From contig CBFGTJ010000135.1 in NCBI GenBank assembly GCA_965651815.1, forward strand, positions 1-8,830: 8,830 nt of DNA. Reading direction: 5' to 3'. How positions within the stretch are numbered: position 1 is the stretch's first letter; the number at the start of each line of letters is the position of its first letter. The position numbers and the translations under genes were made by a program. Shown in pieces: positions 1 through 6,502 of this stretch. The stretch comes from CBFGTJ01 sp965651815. Its GTDB lineage: Bacteria > Actinomycetota > Acidimicrobiia > Acidimicrobiales > Microtrichaceae. The notes beneath the pieces are model-generated. The model ran no database searches. It was not told where the DNA came from and saw only the letters and a list, made by a program, of their open reading frames with translations.

Positions 1-1
1 C

Positions 2-625
2 CTAGGTCCGGCCCCCAGGGTTGACGTCGAACTCGAAGGGACCCGCCGCGACCCGGACCTCTCGCTCGCGCCGCAGCCGCCGCCGCAGCTCCTCGAGCCG
101 CTCGCCGCGCCGGATGGCGAACGTGTGCAGGCTCCACCAGCAGCCGTACATGTAGAGGTACTCGGGGATCACGGCGACCCGCTCCCCTGCCCGCAGGATC
201 GCGTGCTCGATCCCCTGCAGGTTGAACTCGGGGACGTCGATGAGCACCTGCCGGAACGGCCACGTCTCGAACAGGTAGTCGATGAAGAGGTGGATGGCGT
301 CCCGCAGGGCGCGCGTCGCGAGGAACTCGGGGAAGCCGACGACCGCGAAGTACGCGCGGGACTGACGATGGTTCGCGTCGTAGCAGATCAACCACGCGAC
401 CGGTTGCCCGCCCTCCGCATCGACAGCGAGGTGCTGGACGAGCACGCCGTCCCAGAAGGTCGACGAGAACTCCTCCGGCGACACGCTCGCACCGGCGGTC
501 CGCCAGCGGCGTGACACCTCCGGGTCCTGGATCAGCTCCCACAGGGCGGGCAGGTGCCGCTGCTCGACCGCGGTCAGCCGCACGCGCGGCCCGCGGTTCC
601 GCCGCTGGTCGTTCAGGTCGTCCAC
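2..625 (-). CDS. GNAT-fold N-acyltransferase, lone-domain paralogue
   Basis: The 207-residue product is a probable cytoplasmic acyl-CoA- or acyl-ACP-dependent transferase. It is recognised mainly by its clear similarity to the GNAT half of the GNAT-ACP gene at 6633-7520. Both share an Arg-Leu strand near the start, RRWR/GERWR (about 39-42), the W-x-G-V-x-x-Q segment (58-64), a Tyr/Asp/Asn-containing strand (82-85), and an IDVPEFN / IETTEFN strand (129-135) followed by a Gly-rich helix and an aromatic C-terminal strand (156-170). The canonical R/Q-x-x-G-x-G/A pyrophosphate loop is poorly preserved (around 100-110), so substrate use cannot be inferred. A basic helix (173-190) follows the fold. 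I chose the GTG at 625 because AAGGGGA lies just upstream; an in-frame GTG at 652 gives 216 residues. It is last in the exporter operon, close behind the permease stop. The substrate is unknown. Confidence 0.85.
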   Translation of the reverse strand: MDDLNDQRRNRGPRVRLTAVEQRHLPALWELIQDPEVSRRWRTAGASVSPEEFSSTFWDGVLVQHLAVDAEGGQPVAWLICYDANHRQSRAYFAVVGFPEFLATRALRDAIHLFIDYLFETWPFRQVLIDVPEFNLQGIEHAILRAGERVAVIPEYLYMYGCWWSLHTFAIRRGERLEELRRRLRREREVRVAAGPFEFDVNPGGRT

Positions 626-656
626 GTCTCCCCTTCCCCTGCCGGCTCGCACGCCG

Positions 657-1724
657 TCAGTCCCTCAACGCCCCGAGCACCTTCCTCAAGCGCGCACCGA
701 ACCCGGCGACGAACGCGGTCACGGCGGCGAGACTGCCGACCGTCGCCGCGGCGTAGGCGACGTAGCGGACCCCGAACCCGCCGAGCAGCCAGAGGTCGTC
801 GAGGCCGACGATGGCGACCACGCAGGCAGCGATTGCGAGGGCGGCGGAGCCCAGGAACGTCGCCTCGGTCGCCCCCAGGGCCGCCACGTCCCACGCCCGG
901 TACCCGACGACGCGGTACAACGCGAGCTCCGGACGCCGGATGAGGACGAACATCGCCCCGACGAGCGCGGCACCGGCGGGGCCGGCCATCCAGAACGCCG
1001 CTCCACGCCGGGTCGAGCGGATCGCGTCGGCGATCCCGGCGCCGTCACACGACACGCAGCGCCGGCCCCAGTCGCCGAGCTCGGCCGGGACGGTCGCGCC
1101 GAGGACCGCCTCCGGGTCGTCCCACACCGAGGCGTGCAGACCGACGATGCAACCCGCTGCGGGGAAGCCGCGGTCGGGGACCAGCAACGACCGGGAGTAC
1201 TGGGAGAGCTCGTCCGGCAGGGTGACGACGAGCGCACGGCGCGCCCTCCCGTCGACCTCGATCACCGAGCCGTCCGAGAGGCCCGCCTCCTCGGCGTAGG
1301 CCCGGGCGACGACCACCTCGTCGCGGCCGGGTCGCACCCCCAGGCGCCGGAGCACTCCTCGGGAGGCGCGGAACGCGGACACGGGGGACGCCACGGGCCC
1401 CCGCGGGGAGGCCTGCTCGGGCGAGGACAGGCCCCCGGACCACCCGATGAGCCCGTCCGGGTTGAGCCATCCCTCGTCGCATCGGTGGTCGGGAACCGTC
1501 CCGGCACGGCTCGTGAGGCCAGCGTGGAGCTCGTAGGTCAGCCCACCCGTGGTGACGAACCGGCGTGCGTCGGCCAGCGCCCCCGCGTCGTCGCGGAGTC
1601 GGGGCAGGACGGCGACGACGACGACGGCCGCCGTGGCGAGGGCGAACACCGCGCTGACGAGGGGACGGCTCGCGAGGTTGCTCGCCGCCTCGCCGACGAT
1701 CGTCGGGGACCCCTCAGCCCGCAT
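657..1724 (-). CDS. FtsX/MacB-like ABC transporter permease
   Basis: This 355-residue membrane protein has the FtsX/MacB topology. One transmembrane helix near the N-terminus (about 22-40) is followed by a large extracytoplasmic domain (about 45-240) and three C-terminal helices (about 243-262, 284-306, 322-342). The motif RRPELALYRVVGYR between helices 2 and 3 resembles the cytoplasmic coupling segment of FtsX permeases (R-x-x-E-x-x-x-x-R-x-x-G). The extracytoplasmic part holds four cysteines (82, 192, 223, 226), including a CVSC pair, so disulfides are possible. MacB-family transporters use cytoplasmic ATP hydrolysis to drive work on the outer face (export of peptides, lipids or proteins) rather than forming a classical channel. 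The start overlaps the ATPase stop by 11 bases. ATG at 1724 has GGGGTGG about 9 bases upstream; GTG at 1730 is an alternative. The partners are the ATPase and the adaptor just upstream. The substrate is unknown. Confidence 0.88.
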   Translation of the reverse strand: MRAEGSPTIVGEAASNLASRPLVSAVFALATAAVVVVAVLPRLRDDAGALADARRFVTTGGLTYELHAGLTSRAGTVPDHRCDEGWLNPDGLIGWSGGLSSPEQASPRGPVASPVSAFRASRGVLRRLGVRPGRDEVVVARAYAEEAGLSDGSVIEVDGRARRALVVTLPDELSQYSRSLLVPDRGFPAAGCIVGLHASVWDDPEAVLGATVPAELGDWGRRCVSCDGAGIADAIRSTRRGAAFWMAGPAGAALVGAMFVLIRRPELALYRVVGYRAWDVAALGATEATFLGSAALAIAACVVAIVGLDDLWLLGGFGVRYVAYAAATVGSLAAVTAFVAGFGARLRKVLGALRD

Positions 1725-2385
1725 GCGCACGGACCACCCCGTCGGAGAGCTCGAGGACGAGGTCTGCGGAGCGCATCGCCTCCCGGTCGTGGGTGGCGAG
1801 CACGACGATCGTCGTCTCGGACGCCGCTCGCAGCGCCTCGACGACCCGCCGGGAGTTGCTGCGGTCGAGCTGTCCCGTCGCCTCGTCCGCCAGGATCAGC
1901 GGACGACGCATCGTCAGGGACCGCGCGACGCACATGCGCTGCCGCTCTCCACCGGAGAGGTCCCTGCACTGCCGTGCGGCGAACCCGTCGAGCCCGACTC
2001 GCGCCAGCGCCGACTCCGCCTCCTCGACGTCTGCCGCCGAGATCCTGCCCCGTGCGCGTGCCGGCAGCAGCACGTTGTCCAACACGGTCCGGGCGGCGAG
2101 CGCGTTCGACTGCTGGAACACCCACGCCGCGTCGTCGGCGTGGACCGCTCGAGTCGCGCCCGGTCCGCGTGCCACCGAGATCCGACCGGCCTCCGGCCGG
2201 AGCAGGCTGCCGAGGAGCGACAGCAGGGTCGACTTCCCACTGCCGGAGGGCCCGACCAGCACGTTGAGGGTGCGCGGTTCGAGCAGGAGGTCGAACGGGC
2301 CGAAGGACGGGCCGCGCCGGTACGCGAACCGCACTCCGTCGAGGACCACGGCGCCCGGGGCAGGGCGGTCGTCGAGCACCGTCAT
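1714..2385 (-). CDS. ABC transporter ATP-binding protein, MacB/LolD type
   Basis: This 223-residue cytoplasmic ATPase energises the adjacent permease. All nucleotide-binding motifs are intact: Walker A GPSGSGKST (45-53), Q-loop Q91/Q92, signature LSGGERQR (143-150), Walker B LILADEAT with catalytic Glu168 (163-170), D-loop GQLD (171-174) and switch His199. The length and the VFQQSNAL / LADEATGQLD style are those of the LolD/MacB/FtsE subfamily, which pairs with FtsX-type permeases. The ATG at 2385-2383 shares four bases (ATGA) with the stop of the adaptor gene, so translation is probably coupled. A longer in-frame reading upstream to 2925 lies entirely within the adaptor gene and has no family resemblance, so I reject it. 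Confidence 0.96.
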   Translation of the reverse strand: MTVLDDRPAPGAVVLDGVRFAYRRGPSFGPFDLLLEPRTLNVLVGPSGSGKSTLLSLLGSLLRPEAGRISVARGPGATRAVHADDAAWVFQQSNALAARTVLDNVLLPARARGRISAADVEEAESALARVGLDGFAARQCRDLSGGERQRMCVARSLTMRRPLILADEATGQLDRSNSRRVVEALRAASETTIVVLATHDREAMRSADLVLELSDGVVRAHAG

Positions 2386-3464
2386 CCCGCGCACCGGTGG
2401 GCCCGCGGGTCCGGTCTCGTCGCGACGCGCACCTCCGATGGGATGCCCGCGACCACGGGGCGCCCGCCGTCGGCGCCGAGGACCTCGACCCTCACGGTGC
2501 GGTGGTCGCCATCGCGGTCGACCACCACCACGCACTCCGAGCCGGGCGCGCCGAGCAGCGCGGTCAGTGGGAGGACCGCCCCCTCGATCTGCTGGTGGTC
2601 GTGCGCCTCCACGCGGTAGCTCACGTGCGGCCGGGACGGGTTGCTGCCGGCGCCGCTGCTGTCGACGGGCGGTACGACCGACCTCGGATCCGCGACGAGG
2701 TCGGCGATCGTGGCGCCCTCGTGCAGGGGCAGCGACCCCTCGACGGAGGTGAGCGCGAGCTCCCGCCATCGTCGCTCGGGGATCGGTTCGCCGTCGGGAC
2801 CAGTGACGGTCACCGACGTGGGGCCCACCTGCACCTCGCCGAGGACGTCGGCGACGGGGGCGCCCACCTGGGCGGTGACCGACACCACCGTCACCGACGG
2901 GGTCGGGATCCACACGACCCACCACGGCTCGAAACGTCGGAGGTCGGTGGCCCCGCCGTGCACCGTGCGGTGGAAGGCGTTGACGGCCTGGAGGACGGCC
3001 CAGTCCGCGCGGTCGCCCACGTGCTCGGGGCTCAGGTACCCGAGCTCGGCGAGTGCCTGGCCCAGCGCGCGGACGTCCGGGCCCACGTCGTTCTCGCCGA
3101 TCGGCCGGTGGAGCGGTTGGGAGGTCGCGAGCGCGACGATCGGCACTCCGTCGATCGCTCCGATCCTCGACCCGTTCCGAAGTTCGTGTCCCGGCTCGAG
3201 CACCAGCGAGGTGATGATCCCGCCGGCGCCGGGACCGGCCCGCAGCGGCTGCGGCGCCGTGAGCTCGACCGACACCGTCGCGGTGAGCAGCCGGGGGACC
3301 GACACGACGCGGGGTTGCACGGCATCGAAGGATCCGTCGCCGAGAGCGTGGGTGACCGGGTCTCCCGGCATCCGCGACAGCACCACCGCGGCGATCGCGA
3401 GGACGGTGACCGGTCCGACGAGCACTGCTGCCGAGAGCCGCACCCGCCGCAGCCCACCTCTCAC
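2382..3464 (-). CDS. Membrane-anchored peptidoglycan-binding adaptor (HlyD/MacA-like) of the exporter
   Basis: The 360-residue product is the probable periplasmic-side adaptor of the ABC exporter. It has a short basic cytoplasmic tail (RGGLRRVR), one transmembrane helix (about 8-30) and an extracytoplasmic domain. A half biotinyl-lipoyl-like segment (about 81-113) is interrupted by a PG_binding_1-type domain (about 123-167: DVRALGQALAELGYL ... AVLQAVNAFH). A second beta-rich half follows (about 190-222), then a C-terminal membrane-fusion-type segment (about 296-352, with VVVVDRDGDHRTVRVEVLG). Actinobacterial exporters often carry this arrangement, in which the inserted domain is thought to hold the complex to the cell wall. 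The start is GTG at 3464, which overlaps the lipoprotein stop as GTGA and has GGAGGAG 8 bases upstream. A longer reading to 3533 would run far into the lipoprotein gene. The family assignment of the beta domains is by pattern only. Confidence 0.85.
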   Translation of the reverse strand: MRGGLRRVRLSAAVLVGPVTVLAIAAVVLSRMPGDPVTHALGDGSFDAVQPRVVSVPRLLTATVSVELTAPQPLRAGPGAGGIITSLVLEPGHELRNGSRIGAIDGVPIVALATSQPLHRPIGENDVGPDVRALGQALAELGYLSPEHVGDRADWAVLQAVNAFHRTVHGGATDLRRFEPWWVVWIPTPSVTVVSVTAQVGAPVADVLGEVQVGPTSVTVTGPDGEPIPERRWRELALTSVEGSLPLHEGATIADLVADPRSVVPPVDSSGAGSNPSRPHVSYRVEAHDHQQIEGAVLPLTALLGAPGSECVVVVDRDGDHRTVRVEVLGADGGRPVVAGIPSEVRVATRPDPRAHRCAG

Positions 3465-3814
3465 CTCAGCCGCTCCTCCAGCAGCTCGACCAGCTGGTCG
3501 GAGGAGGAGACCTCCGGCAGGCGGTCCACGCACTCGAGCAGGTTCGAGCCGGCCCCGTCAGGCGAGGCGAGCGCCTCGAGGAACTCGTACCCCGTGTGCA
3601 CGTCGAACCCCTCCGCCGCCGCGCACTCGAGGAGGTGGCGGAGCAGCTCGCGGCCCGACTCCTCGACCTCCTCGATCGTCCTCGTGTCCCGGGGCGGGTC
3701 CTCCGGGACCTCGACGTCGGGCGGCGCGTCATCCGCGCACGCCGGCACCGTGCACACGAGGAGGGCGGCGCCCACCAACGACACGCACCGGAGCACACCG
3801 CTCGGCCGCCTCAC
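3461..3814 (-). CDS. Small lipoprotein with one cysteine-pair repeat
   Basis: The 117-residue product has a basic N-terminus (RRPSGVLR), a hydrophobic stretch (11-22) and a lipobox-like VPAC at 23-26, so Cys26 should be lipidated and the protein anchored outside the membrane. The mature part is acidic, starting with a Pro/Asp/Glu-rich linker (27-48). One domain of about 60 residues follows, with HLLECAAAEGFDV (Cys64) and NLLECVDRLP (Cys95). The same Cys...Cys unit occurs twice in the lipoprotein encoded just upstream, so the two genes are related. The GTG start at 3814 overlaps the upstream stop (GTGA) and has GGAGG 7 bases before it. I do not recognise a named family. The position between a secreted protein and the adaptor suggests an accessory subunit of the exporter or a substrate-binding or immunity lipoprotein. 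Confidence 0.8.
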   Translation of the reverse strand: MRRPSGVLRCVSLVGAALLVCTVPACADDAPPDVEVPEDPPRDTRTIEEVEESGRELLRHLLECAAAEGFDVHTGYEFLEALASPDGAGSNLLECVDRLPEVSSSDQLVELLEERLR

Positions 3815-4536
3815 CGGAGCACCTCCGAGGCCAGCTGCTCCATCTCAGCGGCGTTCTTGGTGCGGATCGGGAAGCGCTCCAGGCACTCGAACAGCGGCGT
3901 CCGCCGCGGTGCTTCGTCGGCACCGGATTCCGCCGCCGCGGCCTCGGCCTCGCTCACGATCACCGCCTGCAGCTCCCCGATGGTCGACAGCTCGTGGCCC
4001 GCGTCCGCAGCGCACTCGAGCAGCTTCCGTGCGGCGGCCCGCAGCTCGGACGCGCTGGGCATCTGCTGCCACTGCCACATCGTCTGGGTGAGCGCGGTGT
4101 GCTCGCCGTAGCAGCGCACGTACTTCGGACTGAGGAACGGGCTGGTGCGGAACTGCTCCTCACCGGAGCGACCCGTGCCCACGGCGTAGTCGACGGTGTT
4201 CTCGGCCTCGTCCCACCCGAGCTCGGACACGTCGAAGCCCGCGGCGGCGAGGCAGTCGAGGAACGCCGTCGTCTGACGTTCCAGCTCGGCGCGGGAGACC
4301 TCGCCGTCCGCCAGCGCGGCGAGCTGCTGCTCGGACGGCCGGAGGTCCTCGGGGATCTGGACCCCCGCGGCTGCGGCCTGGGCACGGAGCTCACCCTCCA
4401 GCTCGCCGGCGAGGTCCATCCGATCGGGCTGCGCGCGCCCAGCTCCGGGGACGTCGTCCCCGGAGCTGCAGCCGACGCCGATCAGCACCAGCAACGCGAC
4501 GCTGATCGGTGCCACCCACGCGTGGCGGTGGGTCAA
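3811..4536 (-). CDS. Lipoprotein with two cysteine-pair repeats
   Basis: The product is a predicted surface lipoprotein of 241 residues if translation starts at TTG 4536. The signal sequence is THRHAW then a hydrophobic run (8-21) ending at IGVGC-SSG, with Cys23 as lipid site; Gly at the -3 position is unusual for a lipobox. The mature part is helical and acidic. It carries two copies of a Cys-pair unit: FLDCLAAAGFDV with YVRCYGEH (Cys95, Cys142), and KLLECAADAGHEL with LFECLERFP (Cys175, Cys218). The single-unit lipoprotein downstream carries the same pattern. The TTG start overlaps the secreted-protein stop as TTGA, matching the overlap style of the rest of the operon, but it has no clear ribosome site. 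GTG at 4548 is an alternative start. Codons 23-32 form a strong hairpin (4440-4468). The function is unknown. Confidence 0.8.
   Translation of the reverse strand: MTHRHAWVAPISVALLVLIGVGCSSGDDVPGAGRAQPDRMDLAGELEGELRAQAAAAGVQIPEDLRPSEQQLAALADGEVSRAELERQTTAFLDCLAAAGFDVSELGWDEAENTVDYAVGTGRSGEEQFRTSPFLSPKYVRCYGEHTALTQTMWQWQQMPSASELRAAARKLLECAADAGHELSTIGELQAVIVSEAEAAAAESGADEAPRRTPLFECLERFPIRTKNAAEMEQLASEVLR
4440..4468. repeat. Perfect 13-bp inverted repeat with 3-base loop inside the lipoprotein gene
   Basis: The arms are CAGCTCCGGGGAC and GTCCCCGGAGCTG, separated by GTC on the plus strand. In the operon mRNA (minus strand) this gives a very stable GC-rich stem-loop beginning about 65 bases after the stop codon of the secreted-protein gene. 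No T-run follows, so it is not a classical intrinsic terminator. It also encodes the residues directly after the lipidated cysteine (SSGDDVPGA), a position free of structural constraint. It could shield the 3' end of the upstream message or attenuate transcription into the exporter genes. That role is inference; the repeat itself is seen directly. Confidence 0.8.
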
Positions 4537-4973
4537 CAGAAGTCCCACACGTTGAGCTCGATGCAGTGGTGGGTGCGGCCCGGACCGACCTGGCCGCCCT
4601 CCTTCCACTTCCCCTTGAACCACGTCTTGTTCTTGAAGTCGCGGTGCACCACGACACTGTCGCCGGCCATCCCGATCTTGCAGCCCGAGTGGACGTCGCC
4701 GAACCCGTCGACGAACCCGCCCCCGGGTGCCGTGCCCTCCCAGCCACCGGCGAAGTTGCAGATCTGTCCTGCGACCCTCGTGTAGTCGACGCGGTTGATG
4801 CGAACCCCGGTACCCACCGCGGTCGTGGACAGGCCGCCGCCCGACGGCAGCCCCACGTTCGCGATGGTGCTCGTGGACGTGGCACCGGCCGGCGTGGCAC
4901 CGACCACCGCCGCGATCGACACACCGACCGCGGTCGCTCCGAACGCCAGCTTGGACGTGACGGTCTTCTTCAT
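4533..4973 (-). CDS. Small Sec-secreted four-cysteine protein, first gene of the exporter operon
   Basis: The 146-residue precursor begins MKKTVTSK, followed by a hydrophobic stretch (about 9-27) and a signal peptidase I site near ATPAGA|TST (cut after about 31), leaving about 115 mature residues. The mature part starts with a Gly/Ser/Thr-rich linker (32-56), then a compact Gly- and aromatic-rich domain with four cysteines (72, 98, 137, 146); the last residue is Cys. A Lys/Trp-rich segment, KNKTWFKGKWKEGG (114-127), stands out. I do not recognise a family. Four cysteines suggest two disulfides in an extracellular protein. The ATG at 4973 has a GGGGGG ribosome site 4 bases upstream, the strongest in the operon, which fits high expression. 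Being secreted and leading an operon with lipoproteins and a MacB-type exporter, it could be an effector, a bacteriocin-like protein or an envelope ligand; this is inference. Confidence 0.82.
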   Translation of the reverse strand: MKKTVTSKLAFGATAVGVSIAAVVGATPAGATSTSTIANVGLPSGGGLSTTAVGTGVRINRVDYTRVAGQICNFAGGWEGTAPGGGFVDGFGDVHSGCKIGMAGDSVVVHRDFKNKTWFKGKWKEGGQVGPGRTHHCIELNVWDFC

Positions 4974-4992
4974 GTTCCCCCCGTTCCGTTGG

Positions 4993-5004
4993 GTGTCGTG
5001 ACAC
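4993..5004. promoter_or_regulatory. Short inverted repeat GTGTC-GT-GACAC upstream of the secreted-protein gene
   Basis: Five-base arms flank a 2-base centre, about 20 bases before the ATG at 4973. It lies in the probable 5' leader or promoter of the minus-strand operon. It could be an operator or chance; nothing comparable is seen at the second divergent promoter. Confidence 0.3.
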
Positions 5005-5016
5005 GGATCGCGCGGT

Positions 5017-5030
5017 CCGGTGGCCACCGG
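5017..5030. promoter_or_regulatory. Perfect 14-bp palindrome CCGGTGGCCACCGG in the divergent promoter
   Basis: This is a perfectly self-complementary 14-mer between the shared regulatory element and the start of the secreted-protein gene. The position suits an operator or an mRNA leader structure for the exporter operon. GC-rich DNA yields such palindromes by chance fairly often, and it is absent from the second divergent promoter, so support is modest. Confidence 0.4.
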
Positions 5031-5049
5031 TCAGGGTAGGAAGGCGCGC

Positions 5050-5089
5050 GGCTCATCGACAGGGCCCGGACGGCTCGTTGTGTGAGCCG
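5050..5089. promoter_or_regulatory. Shared regulatory element, copy 1 (divergent promoter of sigma factor and exporter operon)
   Basis: The element starts with GGCTCA. After a 22-base step from that half-site comes the inverted repeat CGGCTC-N7-GAGCCG (5071-5089). It aligns with 8103-8143 without gaps for the first 27 positions (21 identical). One base of length difference follows in the centre of the inverted repeat, then 8 of 8 identical (GTGAGCCG). It lies 76 bases before the secreted-protein ATG and 58 bases before the sigma-factor GTG. An inverted repeat of about 20 bp matches the usual size of LuxR/NarL-type binding sites, so the GerE-domain regulator at 8193 is a natural candidate. An ECF-recognised promoter core within the block is an alternative. 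Confidence 0.65.
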
Positions 5090-5147
5090 CCGTTTCCATG
5101 CGGGCGCGGTTGCCGCAGACTGGGACCATGTACCAGCGTCTAGGCCT

Positions 5148-5714
5148 GTGGGGTGGCAGCGCGACGGGCGACCTGACGAGGACGACGTACGCGACGTCTT
5201 CGTCCGGCTCTACGACGAACACGCCGCGGACCTCGTGCGCTGGTTCGCGTCGCGCACCTACTCGGCGGAGGTGTCCGCCGACCTGTGCGCGGAGACCTAC
5301 GCGGTCGCGATCGAGCAGTACCACCGGTTCGATCCAGCGCGCGGGGAGGCCGGGGCGTGGCTGTGGGGCATCGCCCGGAACCTCCTGCGCAGCTTCCACC
5401 GCACCGGCGCCGTCGAGCACCGGGCGCGGGCACGGCTGTCGATGCGAACCCCCGCGATCCACGAGGACGACCTCGACGTGATCCTGGACCGGATCGACGC
5501 GGAGCTGCGCGCTGCGGACCTGCTCGCGGCCATCGACGAGCTGCCCGCCGCGACAGCTGCCGCCGTGCGGGCACGGGTCGTGGAGCGCAGGACCTACGAC
5601 GAGGTGGCGTCGGCGTGCGGCTGCTCGGTCGGGGCGGCCCGGGTGAGGGTGAGCCGCGGGCTGTCCGCGCTGTTCGACCGCCTGGACCGCACGGCACCGG
5701 AGGCGCAGAGGTGA
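5148..5714 (+). CDS. ECF (sigma-70 family) RNA polymerase sigma factor
   Basis: The 188-residue product directs RNA polymerase to a dedicated promoter set. Sigma region 2 spans about 17-86, with VRLYDEHAADLVRWFASR, then ADLCAETYAVAIEQYHRF and the WLWGIARNLLRSFHR end typical of ECF factors. An acidic linker (100-122) leads to region 4 (about 124-182), with AIDELPAATAAAVRARVVE and the helix-turn-helix TYDEVASACGCSVGAARVRVSRG. I chose GTG 5148 as the start, although it has only a weak AGG upstream and might be leaderless. An in-frame GTG at 5082 would add 22 residues unlike the family, has no ribosome site, and lies inside the shared regulatory element. Its stop overlaps the next gene (GTGA), consistent with stoichiometric coupling to an anti-sigma factor. 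Targets are unknown, but the divergent exporter operon is the obvious first candidate. Confidence 0.9.
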   Translation: MGWQRDGRPDEDDVRDVFVRLYDEHAADLVRWFASRTYSAEVSADLCAETYAVAIEQYHRFDPARGEAGAWLWGIARNLLRSFHRTGAVEHRARARLSMRTPAIHEDDLDVILDRIDAELRAADLLAAIDELPAATAAAVRARVVERRTYDEVASACGCSVGAARVRVSRGLSALFDRLDRTAPEAQR

Positions 5715-6502
5715 GCCACGAGCGGTTCCTCGACGAGCTCCGCTCGGAGGTCCTCACCGCGGCCGGCAGGGCGCAACGGGTGCACACGCCCGATCGGGCG
5801 CGGCGAGCTCGGCGACGTGTCCACGTGCTCGCCGCCGCGGCGATCACCGCACTGGTGGCCGCGTTCGTGCTCGCTCGACCGGAACCCGCCGCCGCGGGCA
5901 TCAGGATCACACGGGAGGGCGACGAGCTCGTGGTGATGCTCGTCGACGTGGAAGCCCGGCCGTCGGAGATCGAGGCAGCCGCCGCCGAGGCGGGCATCGA
6001 CCTGCGCGTCGAGGCCGCTCCCGTGGCCCCCTCCCTGGTCGGCAGCTTCCTCGGCGGTACCAGCAGCGAGCTCCCCCCGGTGGTCCGGACGATCGGGGGC
6101 GACCCGACCTCGGGCTTCAGCGGGTTCCGGGTCCCGGCCGGGTTCGACGGCTCGATCCGCCTCGTGCTGGGGCGCGAGGCCGAGCCGGGCGAGGAGTGGG
6201 CCCACACCGCGGACGCCACCCGGCCGGGCGGGGTGCTGGAGTGCGTCGAGGTCGTCGGGCGACCGCTCGTGGACGTGCTGGCGAGGATCCGCACCGCCGG
6301 CGCGCCCGAGGCGCGGGTGATGCTGCTGGAGGAAGCCCGCTGGCTGGAACCGGACGAGCTCGACCGGCACGCACGAGCGACGGTGCTCCACGTCGCCGCA
6401 CGGTCCGACCGGACCCTGTGGGTCGAGGCGTCCCACGACCCGGCGCGCTTCCGGCGCGATCCCGCCAGGTCACCACGACCGGACGGAGCCGACGCGTGCT
6501 GA
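5711..6502 (+). CDS. Single-pass membrane protein, probable anti-sigma factor
   Basis: The 263-residue protein starts at GTG 5711, with GGAGG 7 bases upstream, and overlaps the sigma-factor stop by four bases. A basic cytoplasmic N-terminus of about 36 residues (rich in Arg, RARRARRRVH at 29-38) precedes one transmembrane helix (about 38-55). An extracytoplasmic domain of about 200 residues follows. Adjacency, coupling and topology are those of ECF anti-sigma factors, but I see no zinc-binding HxxxCxxC motif, and the cytoplasmic part is too short for a full ZAS domain. The outer domain contains an Asp/Glu-rich strand (DELVVMLVDVEARPSEIEAA) and two cysteines (178 and the terminal 263). It is probably a sensor that releases the sigma factor. 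The assignment rests on context rather than a recognised domain. Confidence 0.72.
   Translation: MSHERFLDELRSEVLTAAGRAQRVHTPDRARRARRRVHVLAAAAITALVAAFVLARPEPAAAGIRITREGDELVVMLVDVEARPSEIEAAAAEAGIDLRVEAAPVAPSLVGSFLGGTSSELPPVVRTIGGDPTSGFSGFRVPAGFDGSIRLVLGREAEPGEEWAHTADATRPGGVLECVEVVGRPLVDVLARIRTAGAPEARVMLLEEARWLEPDELDRHARATVLHVAARSDRTLWVEASHDPARFRRDPARSPRPDGADAC

Noticed and set aside
1134..2267. Long plus-strand open frames across the exporter genes (e.g. 1134-2267, 2397-4091, 2641-4785)
   Set aside because: They are shadows opposite well-supported minus-strand genes, with Arg/Pro/Ser-rich content and no recognisable domain.
2386..2925. N-terminal 180-residue extension of the ABC ATPase
   Set aside because: It lies wholly within the adaptor gene in another frame, is Arg/Gly/Pro-rich low complexity, and the ATPase has an ATG with ATGA overlap at 2385.
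4440..4468. Hairpin as intrinsic terminator
   Set aside because: No T-run follows on either strand, and it lies inside a coding sequence whose downstream genes are tightly coupled.
4533..4973. Lactococcin-972-type bacteriocin identity for the first secreted protein
   Set aside because: Size, secretion and a nearby ABC transporter recall that family, and a Lys/Trp-rich segment is present. However, the protein is longer, has four cysteines and ends in Cys, and the family's aromatic C-terminal pattern is not seen.
5082..5147. N-terminal extension of the sigma factor from GTG 5082
   Set aside because: The start codon lies inside the conserved inverted repeat, lacks a ribosome site, and the 22 extra residues do not resemble the family. 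GTG 5148 begins just before region 2.
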